Shown here: positions 41,317 to 53,430 of the stretch, one piece after another
Position numbering within the stretch: the first letter of the stretch is position 1
How the letters are laid out: each line of letters starts with the position of its first letter
Assembly (NCBI RefSeq): GCF_958295425.1
Contig: NC_081138.1
Coordinates: forward strand, 26,061,733-26,125,732
DNA: 64,000 nucleotides
Direction of reading: 5' to 3'
From: Solea solea
Lineage: Eukaryota > Chordata > Actinopteri > Pleuronectiformes > Soleidae
Position numbers and translations under genes: made by a program
The notes under the pieces: generated by a model
What the model was told of the DNA's origin: nothing
Databases searched by the model: none
The model's input: the letters and a program-made list of their open reading frames with translations, nothing else

Positions 41317-42264
41317 TAGGACTGTCAAAGTTAACGCATTAATGGTTGCGATTAATACAGCCGAGATTAACGTGGTGCGATCCTTTGCCGCGACTGTCAA
41401 ATAAACAGATGCGCGACTTATTGTTGAGACCTGCGCAGAGGAATTCCTTGACATCGTCAACGAGTGGAAAGCAAGTGGCAAACTAACCACTCTCTGCACC
41501 GAGTGCGTAATACACTGGCAGCTGCCCAGAGACTTTGAGGCTTTATTTTAAGATGACCTGGTTGGCACTTTACAGGCCTGATGTCACAGTTCATTCAGCA
41601 GTTTCCCACTCACCTGACTCCACCCCACTCTACCTGCCAAGACACACCTCCTCATCAAGCCAACACTACTCACCTGTGATCACAGCTGCTCATCTCCTGC
41701 AATCAACAGTCAGCCTTCCCTATGAACTCCAGCTCCTCACGCACTCCTTTGCCAGATTGCTCTTAGCCCTCATGCGAGACTCGCCAGTGTTTATTTCCGG
41801 ACTGACTTTCGATTGCCGACCCTGCCTGAACCCTGAACCCTGAACCCTGGATCTTTCCTCAGCCTTCTGTCCCTGACCATGTTTCTGCCTCAGTGTCTCT
41901 GGTTTCTGTCTGCCTGTTCCCCGAACTGGGAGCTTTTTGTTTGGTTCAACTCTCCGCATCTACCTACCTGCCTGCCTGCTGTTCCCCCTCAAAGAAATTG
42001 CGTGCATCTCTGCCGTTCTGTCAGCGAGTGCCTTCACAAACCTGCTGATTCCCTGTCTCCTGTCTGTTTGCCATTTAATTTAATATATAAAGACTATTAC
42101 TAACTGTCCTGTGTTCTTTGAAATCACATAGTTATATGTGTAGTTCTGTGTTTAAAAAGTAACTTAGAACTCAACAATGGTGTCTGAAATACACACCGTC
42201 TGATTACTCTTTAATTTAGTCATTAGAAGAAAGATTAGTTATTTTTTTTCTATTGACAGTCCTA
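41317..42264. mobile_element. 948-bp hAT-like non-autonomous element with perfect 8-bp target duplication
   Basis: The terminal inverted repeats are TAGGACTGTCAA at both ends. The flanking direct repeat ATAAAAAC is identical on both sides (41309-41316 and 42265-42272), and 8 bp is the hAT hallmark. The left subterminal region (GTTAACGCATTAATGG, then GATTAATAC) matches my memory of a common teleost hAT-derived repeat. There is no transposase. The central region at about 41560-42110 differs in composition and may be a separate insertion. Confidence 0.85.
41560..42110 (+). mobile_element. possible solo LTR-like segment inside the hAT element
   Basis: This is a C- and T-rich block with repeated CTGCCTGCCTG, TGAACCCTGAACCCTG and TTCTGTCCCTGACC motifs, ending near a TTTAATTTAATATATAAAG segment. 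Its composition is like the long terminal repeats of fish Gypsy-type retrotransposons. I could not fix TG...CA borders or a target duplication, so this is a weak call. The 102-residue frame here is not credible as a gene. Confidence 0.35.
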
Positions 42265-43369
42265 ATAAAAACTTGTGAGAACTGGAGAAGTAATCTTTCT
42301 TTTCAGACGAGTACAAAGTTGGATTCAGAAGGGACTGTTTGAAGAGGGACGTTCCAGGAAATATGGGTTTGGAATAAGGCGACTTCCCCGATGTTAGAGG
42401 GGTGTCTTCGTACTGTAAATGACTAGTGTTGGCTACTGCAACATTCCACATATTCATGTTGTGACAAACATGAGAGCACTAGAACCCTGAAATCATTTCA
42501 ACTTTATGCATTTCAATGGTGTTTTCTGTTATTTTCTTAAGTATACGTGAGGTAAATAAAATAACACAATGGTAAATATTACAGTGGAATAGAATATGTA
42601 TGTAATATATCATAATTAATTTTCTTGAGCAAAAACATCTGATGCTACACACGCCATTTGAGACAAAGTAAATCCCAACCAAAACCTTTGATGCGTCCAC
42701 CACTACGGCTATATTTACACTCCTACACAGATAACCACAGGGGCAAACTGCTAAAAGAGTCCATCTATATCCCTATAATCAAATAATCCCATCACATTTG
42801 TGAATTCTGTTAGGACAGATTGCCCTCAGGCTAAGTGCAGTGATATAGTTCTAAGTAAGAGGGACAGAGGAGGATTTTCTGGAGATAAGCTGGAAGGCAC
42901 AAAGATCAGTGGCAAGATCAAACTAAACAAATACCCGTAACTGAAGAACCTGGTTCTTGAGATGTGGCAAGTGCAGGTGGGGTGAAGCAGATGTTCAGAA
43001 GAAGATGGGCTCAGTTTGTCAATTTTTTCCCATGTCTTATTTAGCCATACACTCCTATCATACCCAAAACTATATTTTAAGCATGAGAAAACAATGTGAA
43101 AACTCTCACGTGGCTAAACATGACAAAATCAACTGTCACTTGCTCATTGGAAGACAAATTAGTTTTGACATAATCAACACATACAATTTGGGAATACAGT
43201 AAGCAGTTTCGACACTGAATATTGGACATCAATCCTTATACTTTGGGAGGTAACTCATATATGGCATATCATATTTAGTTGTTAGTCACAAGCGGTTGAA
43301 GGGAGCAGTTTAAAATCAGCAGCAAAATGTTGTTTATGGCAAGAAAAAGCAGCAAACATTCATCTTTTA

Positions 43370-43490
43370 CTACTACTGTATCCTCCACATGAGGATCTTG
43401 GGGGAGCGCTGGTGACAGGTCGCCAGTCCATCACAGGGCCACATAGAGAGACCATTAACCATTAAGAATGTGTATGTGTATTCACCTAAA
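43370..43490 (+). repeat. common fish TCCATC-type repeat, truncated
   Basis: It contains CTCCACATGAGGATCTTGGG, GACAGGTCGCCAGTCCATC and CAGGGCCACATAGAGAGACC, which align with the middle of the copy at 37235-37480. Confidence 0.65.
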
Positions 43491-45328
43491 CCCGTTTCAA
43501 TTTTTATATGCTGTTACAATCTGTTATTTTTCTGTGTGTCCCCACTGGCAGCCATGTTTTCAGTAAATGTGAGCATGTCTGTCTTATGTTGGTTCTCAGT
43601 GTAGAGGGCCAGCACAGAGCACACACAGCTCGCTCATCCGTGCTTACTACGGTTCAGTACCCCTTGCAAACACACTTAGAAAAAATCTGAACTACCCCTT
43701 TAAGTCATTTCACTTGTAGCAGAAGAAGTTAAGAGGGTGGACCAACACCCAGCTCCAGCCGTGGCCTCAACCCTGATGACTGAAAATCTAAAACCTATGA
43801 GACACACCATGTTTAGTGCATTTATTTAAAGACACAGTAGAGCCCTCGCCTCTCCTCCTCTCCCCTCAGCAGATGTATTTTAGCAGACCATGTTCCCTGG
43901 CAATTGTGATGGAAATTAGCTCATCAACTCTTGAGTGGCAATTAATTTTTATTTCTAAACTTCTTGAGTCCTTTAAACATGTATCCGTCATAAATCATTC
44001 CTCTAAAAGACAACATGCAAAGCAGTTCCTCTTTTCACGGCATGCCGTTTATCAGTGTTGGAATTGTGGAGTATGCCATTCAGTTATTTTTGTAATATCA
44101 CCACATGTCAGATATTCTGCCTTTATTTTGAATGTTTCTCGGCGTTGTTTGTTCATGACACAGTAATGATGGCTGTAACAGGCTGATGATGGTGATGGCC
44201 GAGCCACTAGCTCTACAGTTACCCCAATTTTTATTCCTATAAGAATAAGTTGCCAGCTGAAGATGGGAAGTGAGGTGTGACAACGATCACGCTTGGTTTG
44301 CGCCTGGATGACGCACATGCTCAGACAGTGACATGAAACATATTCCCTAAGACAGTGAAAGTGATGAATGGCAGATTCAACCGCTCCGTCTTGAGACCGT
44401 GCGCGGAAGAGGAACCGATAAGATCCCAAAGTGCTTTACACCAGCAAAAACGACATCAGAGACACACATTACACTTGTTTTCCGCCGCAATAAAGTTTAC
44501 ACTTCAAGGACACGTGAAAGTGACACACAGAAGAGCATTAAAGTACAACTCAGAAATGATTAAGTCCATATTTTGAGCATCAGTCACTCATCCCTGCAGA
44601 CTTGAGTGATGGCTGAGGAAACTTTTACTTTCCAGAGCAGCTTCCGAGGCTTTACAACACTTTTAAAACAGTATCTTCAGCAGTTTTTCTCTTTACTGCT
44701 GCTGTATGTGTGTACGTGTGGTATGTTACACACAGGAAAGCTTTCATTTTAATACTGTATATCTCTCTCTTTTTCTTTGGGAAAAACTGTCTGTAATGGA
44801 TTGGGGGGTCTTTGACAAAATCAGGTCTGCAAAGCCACTTCTGTACCTCCCCCGACAGCTGACAGTGATTTCTACATGAGAGAAGGTTTTCAGCCTCAGA
44901 AATAAATATTTTCCCACTGTTGACATCAGTCATCAGAGCGAGTGGGATGAAGGAGAGTTACCTCTGATGACGCACAGCTGGGGCCGATATGAAGAGGCCA
45001 CAGATGCCAGATCAGCCTTTCTACTATATATGAGATCGCACCACTCCCCCCCACACACGCCGGGTCAGAGGCCAGTTGGAGGGGTAGCTGTGAGAGGAAG
45101 ATATGTCCTGCCTCTTCAGAGCTGCTCTTTGTGAACAAAGAAATGGCTCCTTGTGGCTTCGTCTGACTGTCCACCATGTGGGCAGTCTGATGGGTTCATA
45201 TCAGCACGTTGAACACTATTCAACCAGACGAGAGGGTTCTAGGTCAGCCAGCTGACCACAGCCTCATGGACGCCCAGACAAACAGCAGGATAATTGAAAT
45301 GAACTTTTGTGGGGGAAAAGCTTTTTCA

Positions 45329-45356
45329 GTATTATTATTATTATTATCATTATGAA
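45329..45356. repeat. ATT microsatellite
   Basis: A short ATT/ATC run. Confidence 0.85.
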
Positions 45357-47704
45357 TGAGCTTTATGTAATAAGTGAAGATGACCCTGTCCTGACTGATC
45401 CGATTACAGGTAGATTGCTCTTTTTAGAGGTCTGATATTCTCCTCAGATCTGATCTGAAACCCACATTATGGGGTGGTTTGAGGACATGTGTCCTCATTC
45501 CTGAGCTGCATGAATGCAGCCTGTCCTCAGGACACATAAGACACCGCGTCCTTAGCTGACATCATTTGTTTATTTTAGCCATAAATGAATCTATTTGTAG
45601 CCATCACAATATCAACATCAAATGATGCCTTAATTCATGTTACAACAAATTAGAACGTATGCATTATTTCACATGAAAAGGAGAAGTAATAGATTGTGGA
45701 TTTAAGTCTGTACCTGTTCTCTCATGCAGACGCCTCCTGTACGTACAGTCAGACTCCATATTAACATCATTTTATTCTTGCTAACAGACAGCACATCATT
45801 GTGTATTTGAATACAGGGCTGCGAAGCCAAATCCGATCTCATGTGGCGACAGTAAAAGCATCCAGAGCGCATTTTAATACCAGCTGTGAACAGTCAAGAC
45901 TATCCACATGTGATCCAATCACTGAGGACAGATGTTAATACCAGGTCTGAATGGGGCCAAAGGGAGGGTGGCTGTGATTCAATAGCTCGTGGTGCTCAGT
46001 TGAACCTGGGGGGATGTTTTAAGAGCAGGGTTCAAGCTTTACAAGCAGTGACAAACACCAGGAAATCCCCAAGGGCACCGAAGAAGGCCAGCCAGGGATC
46101 TCAGTTCAGCAATATGCAGCCTGTCCCCTGTAATGTCCACACCACTCCGAGTTGTGCTTACACCAACAGAGGAGGTTGAGCCGAGTAGAGAATGAGGCTG
46201 CACCTCTCAGCGAGTCATTTGACCTCAGCGACATTGGGAACGGGCTCACCCACAAGAGCCGACCGCATATACAACCCAGAAGCTCAGTGCGACGCTAATA
46301 CACCACCTTATAGTGATCCATTACATATGAGGGATTGCAAGGGACAGTGTATTTGAAAAGCCCCCGGTATGTTTGGGCCACGGTGGGATAATGTGAGTGC
46401 CAAATAATTCCAGCGCGAATTAACACCAGTGACAGAGCCAGTGAGCGCGGGAACACAGGCAGGAACATCTCTGCCTGTGAGCTCAGCATCACGGTTCATG
46501 GAAGTAAAAATCCTATCCATTTAAGGATTTTAGTTTTTCACATTTCAGAGTAGTTTCTCTTCAAGTCTTCATCTTTGGAGAGACTATTTGGAAATGTACA
46601 AAGTAAAGGACGTAATGAATGTGTGTTTTAATGTTTTGTCCTTGAAAACAGACGAGATAGTCCTCATCACAGTTCAGTGAGGCCACACAATAACACGACG
46701 TTATTTCAAACTAAAATATTATTTTCGTGTGGCTCTAAAGCCCAAGCTGCAGGTAAAATAATGCCAGTGAGATTGCAAACTTCAATGGCACTTCTGTCTG
46801 CGCTGTGTGTACGGCTTTGATATAAAAAAAATAATACCTGCTTTCATTTGGTCAGGTTGGTTATTTTGCTCTCAGGGTTGAACAAGTTCTGAAAGAAAAA
46901 TGTAACTTGACACCAGCTCGTCGAAAACATTTCGGCAACACTGAATTTTCCAGAAGAATTTGAACTTTTACATGAAACGGAGAAGTAATCAATTCTGGAC
47001 TTAAGTCCGTGCCTATATTTGGAAATATTTCCATTCACTCTAGCAACTAAAAACATGATCACAATAGGGATACAGACAGGAAGCCTCCTTTGAAACCCAT
47101 TGATATACATATCATAAATAACAAGTCTGTTCCCCTTGAACACCAACACACAATGCAGCTGCATTATGCTTCCATACTCTCATCCTTTCAATGCACTACT
47201 TGGTGCCATCCCAGCTTATACCTCCTACATACAAGCACAGACCTATGAATAAGCTCAGTTTACATTTGGCAGCTCTGTAGATGTTGTTCTCTCTGCCTTT
47301 TCAGCAACAACATTTCAGTCCAACAACCCACCAAGTAGGGGATGCCGCCAGTTTGTCACTGACATCTATTTTATTCCACAAATAATTGAACCGAGCCAGT
47401 AGCTAGTGCCGTCTAACCTAGTGAGGTTGGTTACAGCAATGCTGATGATCAGCTTTAATGATAAAAAGAATAAAAAGAAATAAAAAAAACTATCCTTGCT
47501 ACATTTTAAATTCTAGATGCTTTTAATAAACTACACTGCGTCCTTTTTATTGCAACATCTGCATTATTGCTGAAGGCATCCACCACCTCACATCCATCAC
47601 ATGGTTACCTTAATTCAATTTCATATAGTGACTATTAATCTCTCCTGTTTCCACAAAGTATGGGACTATCAAATATGCATGTTGTCATGCTGGTAACGTT
47701 CTTT

Positions 47705-47719
47705 CCCCCCCCCCCCCCC
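47705..47719. repeat. poly-C run
   Basis: Fifteen consecutive C residues. The length is prone to sequencing error. Confidence 0.85.
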
Positions 47720-48260
47720 TCAGCTGAATCCTCTGTAAAATGACAGCCAGGTTACATGAAACATTGGTAAAAGTGCAAATACTGTGATTTCTGAATTATT
47801 CAAGATGTTTTCCCACCCACACTGATCATACTTATAGCATATACAATTAATTTTGGCTGATCTGTAGTCGCTGTAAAAGCATTGACCTCAGGTAGTTATT
47901 TCAGTGCACCTGAACTATGAACTTGATAAAAAAAAAGGTATATACTGTATAATCAGTCAAAGCATCTCCTTAAAGCTATATTTTTTTCCATCTACCTTGC
48001 ACAAAAATCCCCTTTTTTCCCCTCAAACATTCATCCAATCAGGCAGAAAATCTAATCAAGTTAAAGCTGACACTGTTATGAATAGATTAAGTAGTCAAAG
48101 CCCAGATGTCAGCGTGCTGTTGTTCAAACGCCAATGCTTTGTTTGGAGGAAAGACAAAAGTAGAGCTGTGAAAGTGTCAAAGTCAGAGACTTCAGAGGGG
48201 AGAGACAGAGCAGAGCAGGGCAGGAAAAGAAGGGGGGAAAGGATGGAGATGTACATTTTA

Positions 48261-48617
<357 letters not shown>

Positions 48618-49162
48618 TTAAAAACCTTAAAAAGAATGAAAGGAAATGTACATTGGAAATAGAACACTGAGCGGAGATTAGATAAGTGTTATGCACCAAG
48701 CCAAGTGAGTAACAATCCCCCTGTTCTTGCAGCAACATAATGCAGCACATGGTTCACAGCCTCCCCCGACACTACAGCATGTGTCATGAGAAGCTCTTAA
48801 TGCAAAGTGCCTAGTGTACATAGTGTATGCATTTAGATTTCATGGCTGGAAACCTTTAATCAGCCTGCATTAGGGCTGTGATCCACTGATTTCAGGCCAA
48901 AAATAATCTTCTGTGACGCTCATGTGCATCTAAGCATGTACGGAATATCATGCAGTGTTTTTTTAACAGCATGTACTGAGTGATAGCATTGCTCACTCAT
49001 TAAAATAGCATGACATTAAACACACAAACACGGCCAAGACAACACAGACAAGACCTGGTACAACCTGAACCTCCTGAACCTCACATCACATGGAATAAGC
49101 AAACACGTGGCTAATTATTCTTTACAGGCACTCACAGATGCACCTGATAAAAATCAGTGGGG

Positions 49163-49244
49163 ATTATTTATCATTATTATTATTAGTATTAGTATTATTG
49201 TTATTCTTCTTATTATTATTATTATTACTATTATTATTATTAAT
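49163..49244. repeat. ATT trinucleotide microsatellite
   Basis: A long ATT/AGT/ACT run. It produces isoleucine- and asparagine-rich chance frames. Confidence 0.95.
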
Positions 49245-51537
49245 ACACTTCTGAGTATTTTCACATTGCACAATGTAAGACAGACAAAAAGTATTAAGAA
49301 ACCTCGTAGTAAGACTTAAACGTTTTAGGAAAACCAGTGAGAGATGCAATGGGAAAGTGCCTGAGAGGGCTTTTCAAACACATTTTATGCGTAATATGAA
49401 AACAGTCGTTTTTGTCGAAATGTTAAGATTACAATATGAAAATGCCTCCGACGCTGCCAAGAAATGAGAGCTCAGGTAACCACATGTCTGCAAATCTTTG
49501 TCTTGAAAGTACATTAGTTTTACTGTGATATAAGTGCAATTTCATTTCTTCACCGCGCCAAAACAGCAGTTATGTTGGACTGTGAAGAAGTTATTTCTGC
49601 GAGCGTTCCATTAGCTAAAATGTCGGCAATTTGGTGAGATTACACATTGGAGAGTCCCTCAGGTGAAATGCTGATATGATAATGTGATATGTGCTCTGTG
49701 AGACTTACTGTGAAGTGTACAGGTTTGTTCTTTGTTTTTTGTTTTTCTTAAACTGTTAACAGTGTTTAAAGATAATTTGTGGATTCATTTCAGAGATAAA
49801 TGTACTTTTAAAGTTGTACACTGTTATTGTACTGCACTGTTGAATATGACATTCAATTTGTAAACTGTGGCTGCATTTATACAGCTTTTCAAAGGAAGCT
49901 ATTGTTGTTCAATCCTACATTTGAGTAATTATTGTCAAAATAATCCAGTAAATGATCATTTTGTTCCATACAGAAGTAGCATACAGTCATTATCTATCTA
50001 CCTACACGCACTCCTCTCAGAACTTGATCTGGGCATCTCTAAATTTGTTGTTCCGCATTCACACACAGAGAGAGAGAGAACCGATGTGTGACCAAGTCAA
50101 ACACCAGGAGAAAAAAATAAAACACAATTAGGTTTTAAGAATCCTCCACTATGGTTTACTGAGTCTCTGAGTTTCCACTTTCCCCTCCTCTCCTCCTCCC
50201 TCATTAACAAACTCACTCAACACAAACTCCCCTCTCTCTCTCCCCCATCTTTTCATCTCCTGGTACTCTCTTCTCCAAAAACACTTTATATAGTTTACCC
50301 CTACTAGAAAATATGAGGCGCATACTGTGTAGCACAGCGTGCTTGTGTGTGCATGCGTGCGTGGAAAACATGAAAGCCGGCAGTAATTGTTTCTCAGATA
50401 GCGATGGCTCTTGATTTATTAACCTTACATCACAGAGAACAAACTCTCTCTTACACATGTACAGAAATGTGCTGTACACTCCAAAGACAACTATCTTCTG
50501 GGTCACAATCGAGTCAACCAACTGCCAACAACCTGTGTGTGTGTGTGTGAGTGTGTGTGTGCGTGCGTGTGTGTGTGTCTTTTGGTCTTTTCCCATCAGA
50601 ATGAGACAAGAACTTTCTCATTGTGCAGATACCAGATGTTCTTGTTTGCCGGATGTAATACAAAACAAACAAACATAGGCAAAATACCTATACACAGGCC
50701 CAAATGGACAAGCTGGCAACAACTGATGCTCACACAAACACACACATACACACTCTCACTCACACACTCACACAAACTTCAAACCATCTGGAGTGTCCAG
50801 ATTAATTTCAGATTGTTCTCCACTGTCTTTCCAACCCAATTCACCTCTCCCCCTCAGCTGTCTTTGTGTATGTCTTTCATTCTCTCTCCACTTGTCTCTT
50901 TCCTTCGGTCCGTGGTCTCTTCTGTTGCCAGATTCCCCCTCTGCCCACTTTGGAGCAGATGGGGGGTAAGTAGAAAAGAGGAGATATTTGCATCATACTG
51001 AATTCTACATTACAGCAGCATACTTGGGGCATTTCAGTAAAAAAGTACTTTGCAAAGTGTCTTTGTTGATGTTGCATTAAGTTCTAAGCTGTCTTGTTTT
51101 TCATGCTTTGATTCCCGGGATTGTCCTTTAACCAATAACCATATGGTCTGTCCTTCCAACAGATGTCCACGTAAGCAAAAAAAAAAAAGATCACCACTAA
51201 TGTCTTATTCATTGTAGGGGGAAGAAAAAAATGAATCTAACTAGAAAAGCCCCGCTAACAGCTTTGTGAGGCTGCATTACTGTTGGCTAATTAGCACTAA
51301 ATACAAAGTAGAACTGAGTATGATGGGACTGTCTTTAGTTTTACAGGATTTATTCATGGAAGTCCATGCAAAAAGATCCCTGTGGATATGCCACAGCTAA
51401 CCAACTGAGAGCATCCCTTATGGTATGACCGTTTTTTCTTCAAATGACCCCAGATACAAGAAAATGACACAGTAACAGTAATAGTCCAATCAGGAAACTA
51501 TTTCCTTCTTCAGACACCTTGTCCTTCAAGGATTTAC

Positions 51538-51725
51538 ATCCATCCATTATCTAGCCCAGTTATTGTATGAGGGTCATTGGGTTTAGAGGGTGGCTAGAGC
51601 CAATCCCAGCTGTCATCGAGGCAGAAGGCATGGTTCACCCTGGACATATCATAAGTCTATTACCGTGTCTAAAATATAGAGACAAACAACCATTCACATC
51701 TAACATTGAGATTCCACAGCTTTCT
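51538..51725 (+). repeat. common fish TCCATC interspersed repeat
   Basis: It contains CATCCATCCATTATCTAG, CCAATCCCAGCTGTCATCG, TCACCCTGGACATATC and AGAGACAAACAACCATTCAC, matching the family at 37235-37480. Confidence 0.65.
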
Positions 51726-51752
51726 TTAAACTCCACATTAGTGTTGAACTTA

Positions 51753-51805
51753 AATGGTAAATGGTCTGTCCTTATATAATGCTTTTCTAAGTCTTGAGGA
51801 CATAC
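51753..51805 (-). mobile_element. SINE/LINE tail fragment
   Basis: TAAATGGTAAATGGTCTGTC, then TTATATAATGCTTTTC and TAAGTCTTGAGGAC, is the reverse of the tail carried by the SINE at 32939-33165. Confidence 0.55.
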
Positions 51806-52689
51806 ATTAGCTTCAACTTGTGTTTTAGATTACCATCTTTCCCAGGCCACAGATACAGAACTTTAAAATGGAGAAGATCTCTCTTAAGCACTTCATAATC
51901 TCTAGCACAGACATTTGTTAACAACCCCTTTCTGTGTCAAAAATCAAAGCTATTTAAAGGTCATTTATCTTAAGAAAACTTAAGTGAAAGTGAATGTTAT
52001 ATAAATGTGTAACTATGCCAAACAGGAGCTGCAGACACATATAGATAAACATGTTGTCACATGCACGTGTTCTGTGCACTCACGGTTATATATCTACTAA
52101 ACTGTTAACACACACACACTGAAAGACTTTCAACACAGGATCAAATCCTACAGGTGAGTTTGTTTGATTTATATCCCAGAGGCTTTAAGGTTTCCCCTGC
52201 TTTATGTTTTATCTTCACTTAAAAAAATATGAACAGTTGCTTGAGGATTTTCCCAGATATGAGCAATATTCCCACAAGTGGCGCGCTGCGTGTTGGCAGA
52301 CGAACCAAAACAACTCGATTCTCAACTTCTCACATAAAAATTAAGATGTTAGGTAACTCTGCTGCAGAAAGAAAAAAAAGAAAAAAAGAATTATTTCTTA
52401 ATCATTTCTGCCCAACAACCCAAACAAGTGCTGCATTGGATCGGGTCAGTGCGCAGATCTACATAACAGTCAGACAGATTGTTAAATTTTAGGTGCTGAG
52501 AAGCAGCGGCGTGGTGAAGCATCCTCGTCCAGCGTGACCACAAGGTCCCTGGCTCATAAATCAAATGCTGGCCTTCTCTTCTCACGGCGCGCTGGCCCAC
52601 AAATCAAATGCATCTTTCTGAGTTACGCCGTGTAGAACTATTGACTGAAGTGATTCAATACCGTCTACGAACAAGTGGAGAGGAGTCAT

Positions 52690-53157
52690 GCTCTAGTTTT
52701 TTTCTTTGTCTTCTGTATTCTTGTTTTCTTTCCCTCTTTACCTTTTCTCTACCTCCTCTCGGGGAACCCCACCATCACCACCACCCCCTTCTTTTTCATT
52801 ATCTCTGTGTCAGAGTCATCTTGTCTCTTCTACATTTTGTTTGTTTCTCTACGACTCTCCACCTCTCTGCATCTCCCCTCCCCTCTGTCTCTCTGTCTCT
52901 CTCTCTCCTCACCCTCAGGTTCATCCTCTCTCTTCGGTGCACCAGTATTATTATCACCAGCCTTCTTCTGTTCATCTCCCTGTGCATCTTTTCCTGCAGC
53001 TTAATTCTTTTCTATGTTTCCCCAGCTCTATGCCATCACCTCTATTTCCCCTTTCTGTCTCTACCCTGCTCTCGATTCCATTCATCCTTTCCACCCTCTC
53101 CGTCCACCTTTGACTACAATTACCTCTGTATAAGTTTTATTGAGATTGTGCCCCCCG

Positions 53158-53201
<44 letters not shown>

Positions 53202-53430
53202 TATGTCATATTGTCTCTGCACTTGTGTCATTAAATCCATCTCTCCGTGTTTCCTCCCTTATCCTGCTGGAGTGTTCGCTTGTTTTTTATTCCACCCACT
53301 CGCCTCCTATATTTATCACACAAAGAACAAATACTGCCTCCACTCTCTGTCTGTCTTTCTTCCTCCATCGCCATTTCTCACGCTCCGTCAGCCCACTGTC
53401 AAACAGCTTAAGCAAATGGGACTGCAGTTA
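52690..53430. repeat. pyrimidine-rich low-complexity block
   Basis: The plus strand is strongly enriched in C and T across about 740 bases, with TCTC and CCTC runs and a CA microsatellite in the middle. Several overlapping serine-, leucine- and proline-rich frames of up to 208 residues arise here because stop codons are scarce in pyrimidine DNA. None shows a domain or a plausible start context. Confidence 0.75.
53159..53198. repeat. CA microsatellite
   Basis: An uninterrupted CA run of about 40 bases inside the pyrimidine-rich block. Confidence 0.95.

Noticed and set aside
41535..41843. 102-residue plus-strand frame within the hAT-like element
   Set aside because: It lies in the LTR-like, C/T-rich core of a mobile element. 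It has no transposase or other domain.
52608..53234. The longest open frame in the window (208 residues, plus strand), rich in S, L, F and P
   Set aside because: It lies in a pyrimidine-rich block where stops are rare, includes a CA microsatellite translated as HTHTHT, and overlaps other equally long frames. It has no domain or splice context.
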